Of a stretch of DNA of 64,000 bases, positions 63,680 through 64,000 are shown piece by piece. The stretch is from Agrococcus sp. ARC_14. Its GTDB lineage: Bacteria; Actinomycetota; Actinomycetes; Actinomycetales; Microbacteriaceae. The stretch is from positions 2,170,001 through 2,234,000 of the forward strand of contig NZ_JAKUDO010000001.1 of the NCBI RefSeq assembly GCF_022436485.1. Reading direction: 5' to 3'. The translations under genes were made by a program, and so were the position numbers. A model generated the notes under the pieces. The model had not been told where the DNA came from and did not search any database. It saw only the letters and a program-made list of their open reading frames with translations. Numbering within the stretch: the stretch's first letter is position 1; every line of letters starts with the position of its first letter.

Positions 63680-64000
63680 GGGCCCCCCTCTCCCGCACTG
63701 CCTCGGCGAATCGGTCGCCGCGCTCTGCGTAGTCCTTGAACTGGTCCATGGATGCCGCCGCCGGCGCCAGCAGGACCGTCACGCCGGGCGCGGCGTGCTC
63801 AACGGCTGCCTCGACGGCCAGTCGCATCACCGCACCAGTGTCCGCCGTGTCGACCTCCACGAGCGGGATGCCCGGCGCGTGTCGCGCGAACGCCTCCCGC
63901 ACGGGGGCGCGCTCCACGCCGATCGCGACCGCAGCGACGATGCGCTGCGCGTGCCGCTCGACGAGCGGCGCGACGTCGGCGCCCTTGAACAGCCCGCCCA
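63639..64000 (-). CDS. murD: UDP-N-acetylmuramoylalanine--D-glutamate ligase, C-terminal part
   Basis: The last 120 residues of MurD are present; the gene continues beyond the window. GGLFKGADVAPLVERHA and LLAPAAASMDQFKDYAERGDRFAEAV are typical of the MurD C-terminal domain. The tail after that is unusually charged ([16 protein letters not shown]) and is encoded over the ftsW start. Confidence 0.92.
   Translation of the reverse strand, partial: GGLFKGADVAPLVERHAQRIVAAVAIGVERAPVREAFARHAPGIPLVEVDTADTGAVMRLAVEAAVEHAAPGVTVLLAPAAASMDQFKDYAERGDRFAEAVRERGAHGDDDGSRDRPRD

Overview
The window is a high-GC, densely packed actinobacterial chromosome segment. Several features point to the Microbacteriaceae, possibly near Agrococcus: FtsZ with SepF and DivIVA but no FtsA, mycothiol-type DsbA, a DUF222/HNH protein, a DUF3043 protein, an archaeal-looking ValS, and short GC-rich palindromes between genes. 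The family is an inference from gene content; no search was run. No gap longer than 300 bases lacks a gene, and no prophage, insertion sequence or CRISPR array is visible.

Layout. 0-8.5 kb: a truncated TetR gene divergent from an MHS-type transporter, a YigZ/IMPACT protein, a small membrane protein, valS, a small unknown protein, a methyltransferase and an M3 peptidase. 8.6-12.5 kb: an iron-siderophore ABC operon (ATPase, lipoprotein, fused double permease) under a perfect DtxR/IdeR-type iron box. 12.6-17.4 kb: clpX, clpP2, clpP1 and tig, with a copC gene on the opposite strand between clpX and clpP2. 17.6-19.0 kb: an ECF sigma factor and anti-sigma pair of the SigK/RskA type. 19-25 kb: an orphan immunity-like protein, transporters, an XRE regulator, a cupin/alcohol dehydrogenase pair, a DUF2255 protein and tRNA-Pro. 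25.4-28.1 kb: dipZ divergent from a fasciclin-domain lipoprotein. 28.1-35.3 kb: a TetR regulator with its operator, beta-glucosidase, tRNA-Gly, a DUF222/HNH protein, a lipoprotein, Nei-type glycosylase, rpiB and a DsbA-like protein. 35.5-41.1 kb: pepN, mscS, truncated hemoglobin and an FAD dehydrogenase. 41.1-44.6 kb: ctaC-ctaD-ctaF and erpA. 44.7-49.7 kb: an M20 peptidase, a DUF3043 protein and hisD-nrdR-pyrD. 49.8-64 kb: a reverse-strand run of murD (partial), ftsW, murG, murC, ftsQ, ftsZ, yggS, sepF, yggT, divIVA, lspA, rluD-type synthase and dnaE.

The most interesting result is a putative SigK regulon contained in the window. The same promoter pattern, C(A/C)ATCC, exactly 16 bases, then CGAAC(C/G), lies upstream of the sigma gene, of dipZ and of the fasciclin lipoprotein. 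These are the same gene types that SigK controls in Mycobacterium tuberculosis (sigK, dipZ, mpt70/mpt83). The sites are about 10 kb apart here.

A second theme is leaderless transcription: thirteen genes have a TANNNT-like -10 element 6 or 7 bases before their ATG or GTG start and no Shine-Dalgarno sequence. This rule was used to choose several starts. A third theme is a family of intergenic palindromes sharing GGTCGAGGAG and CGTGACGAGACC-like arms.
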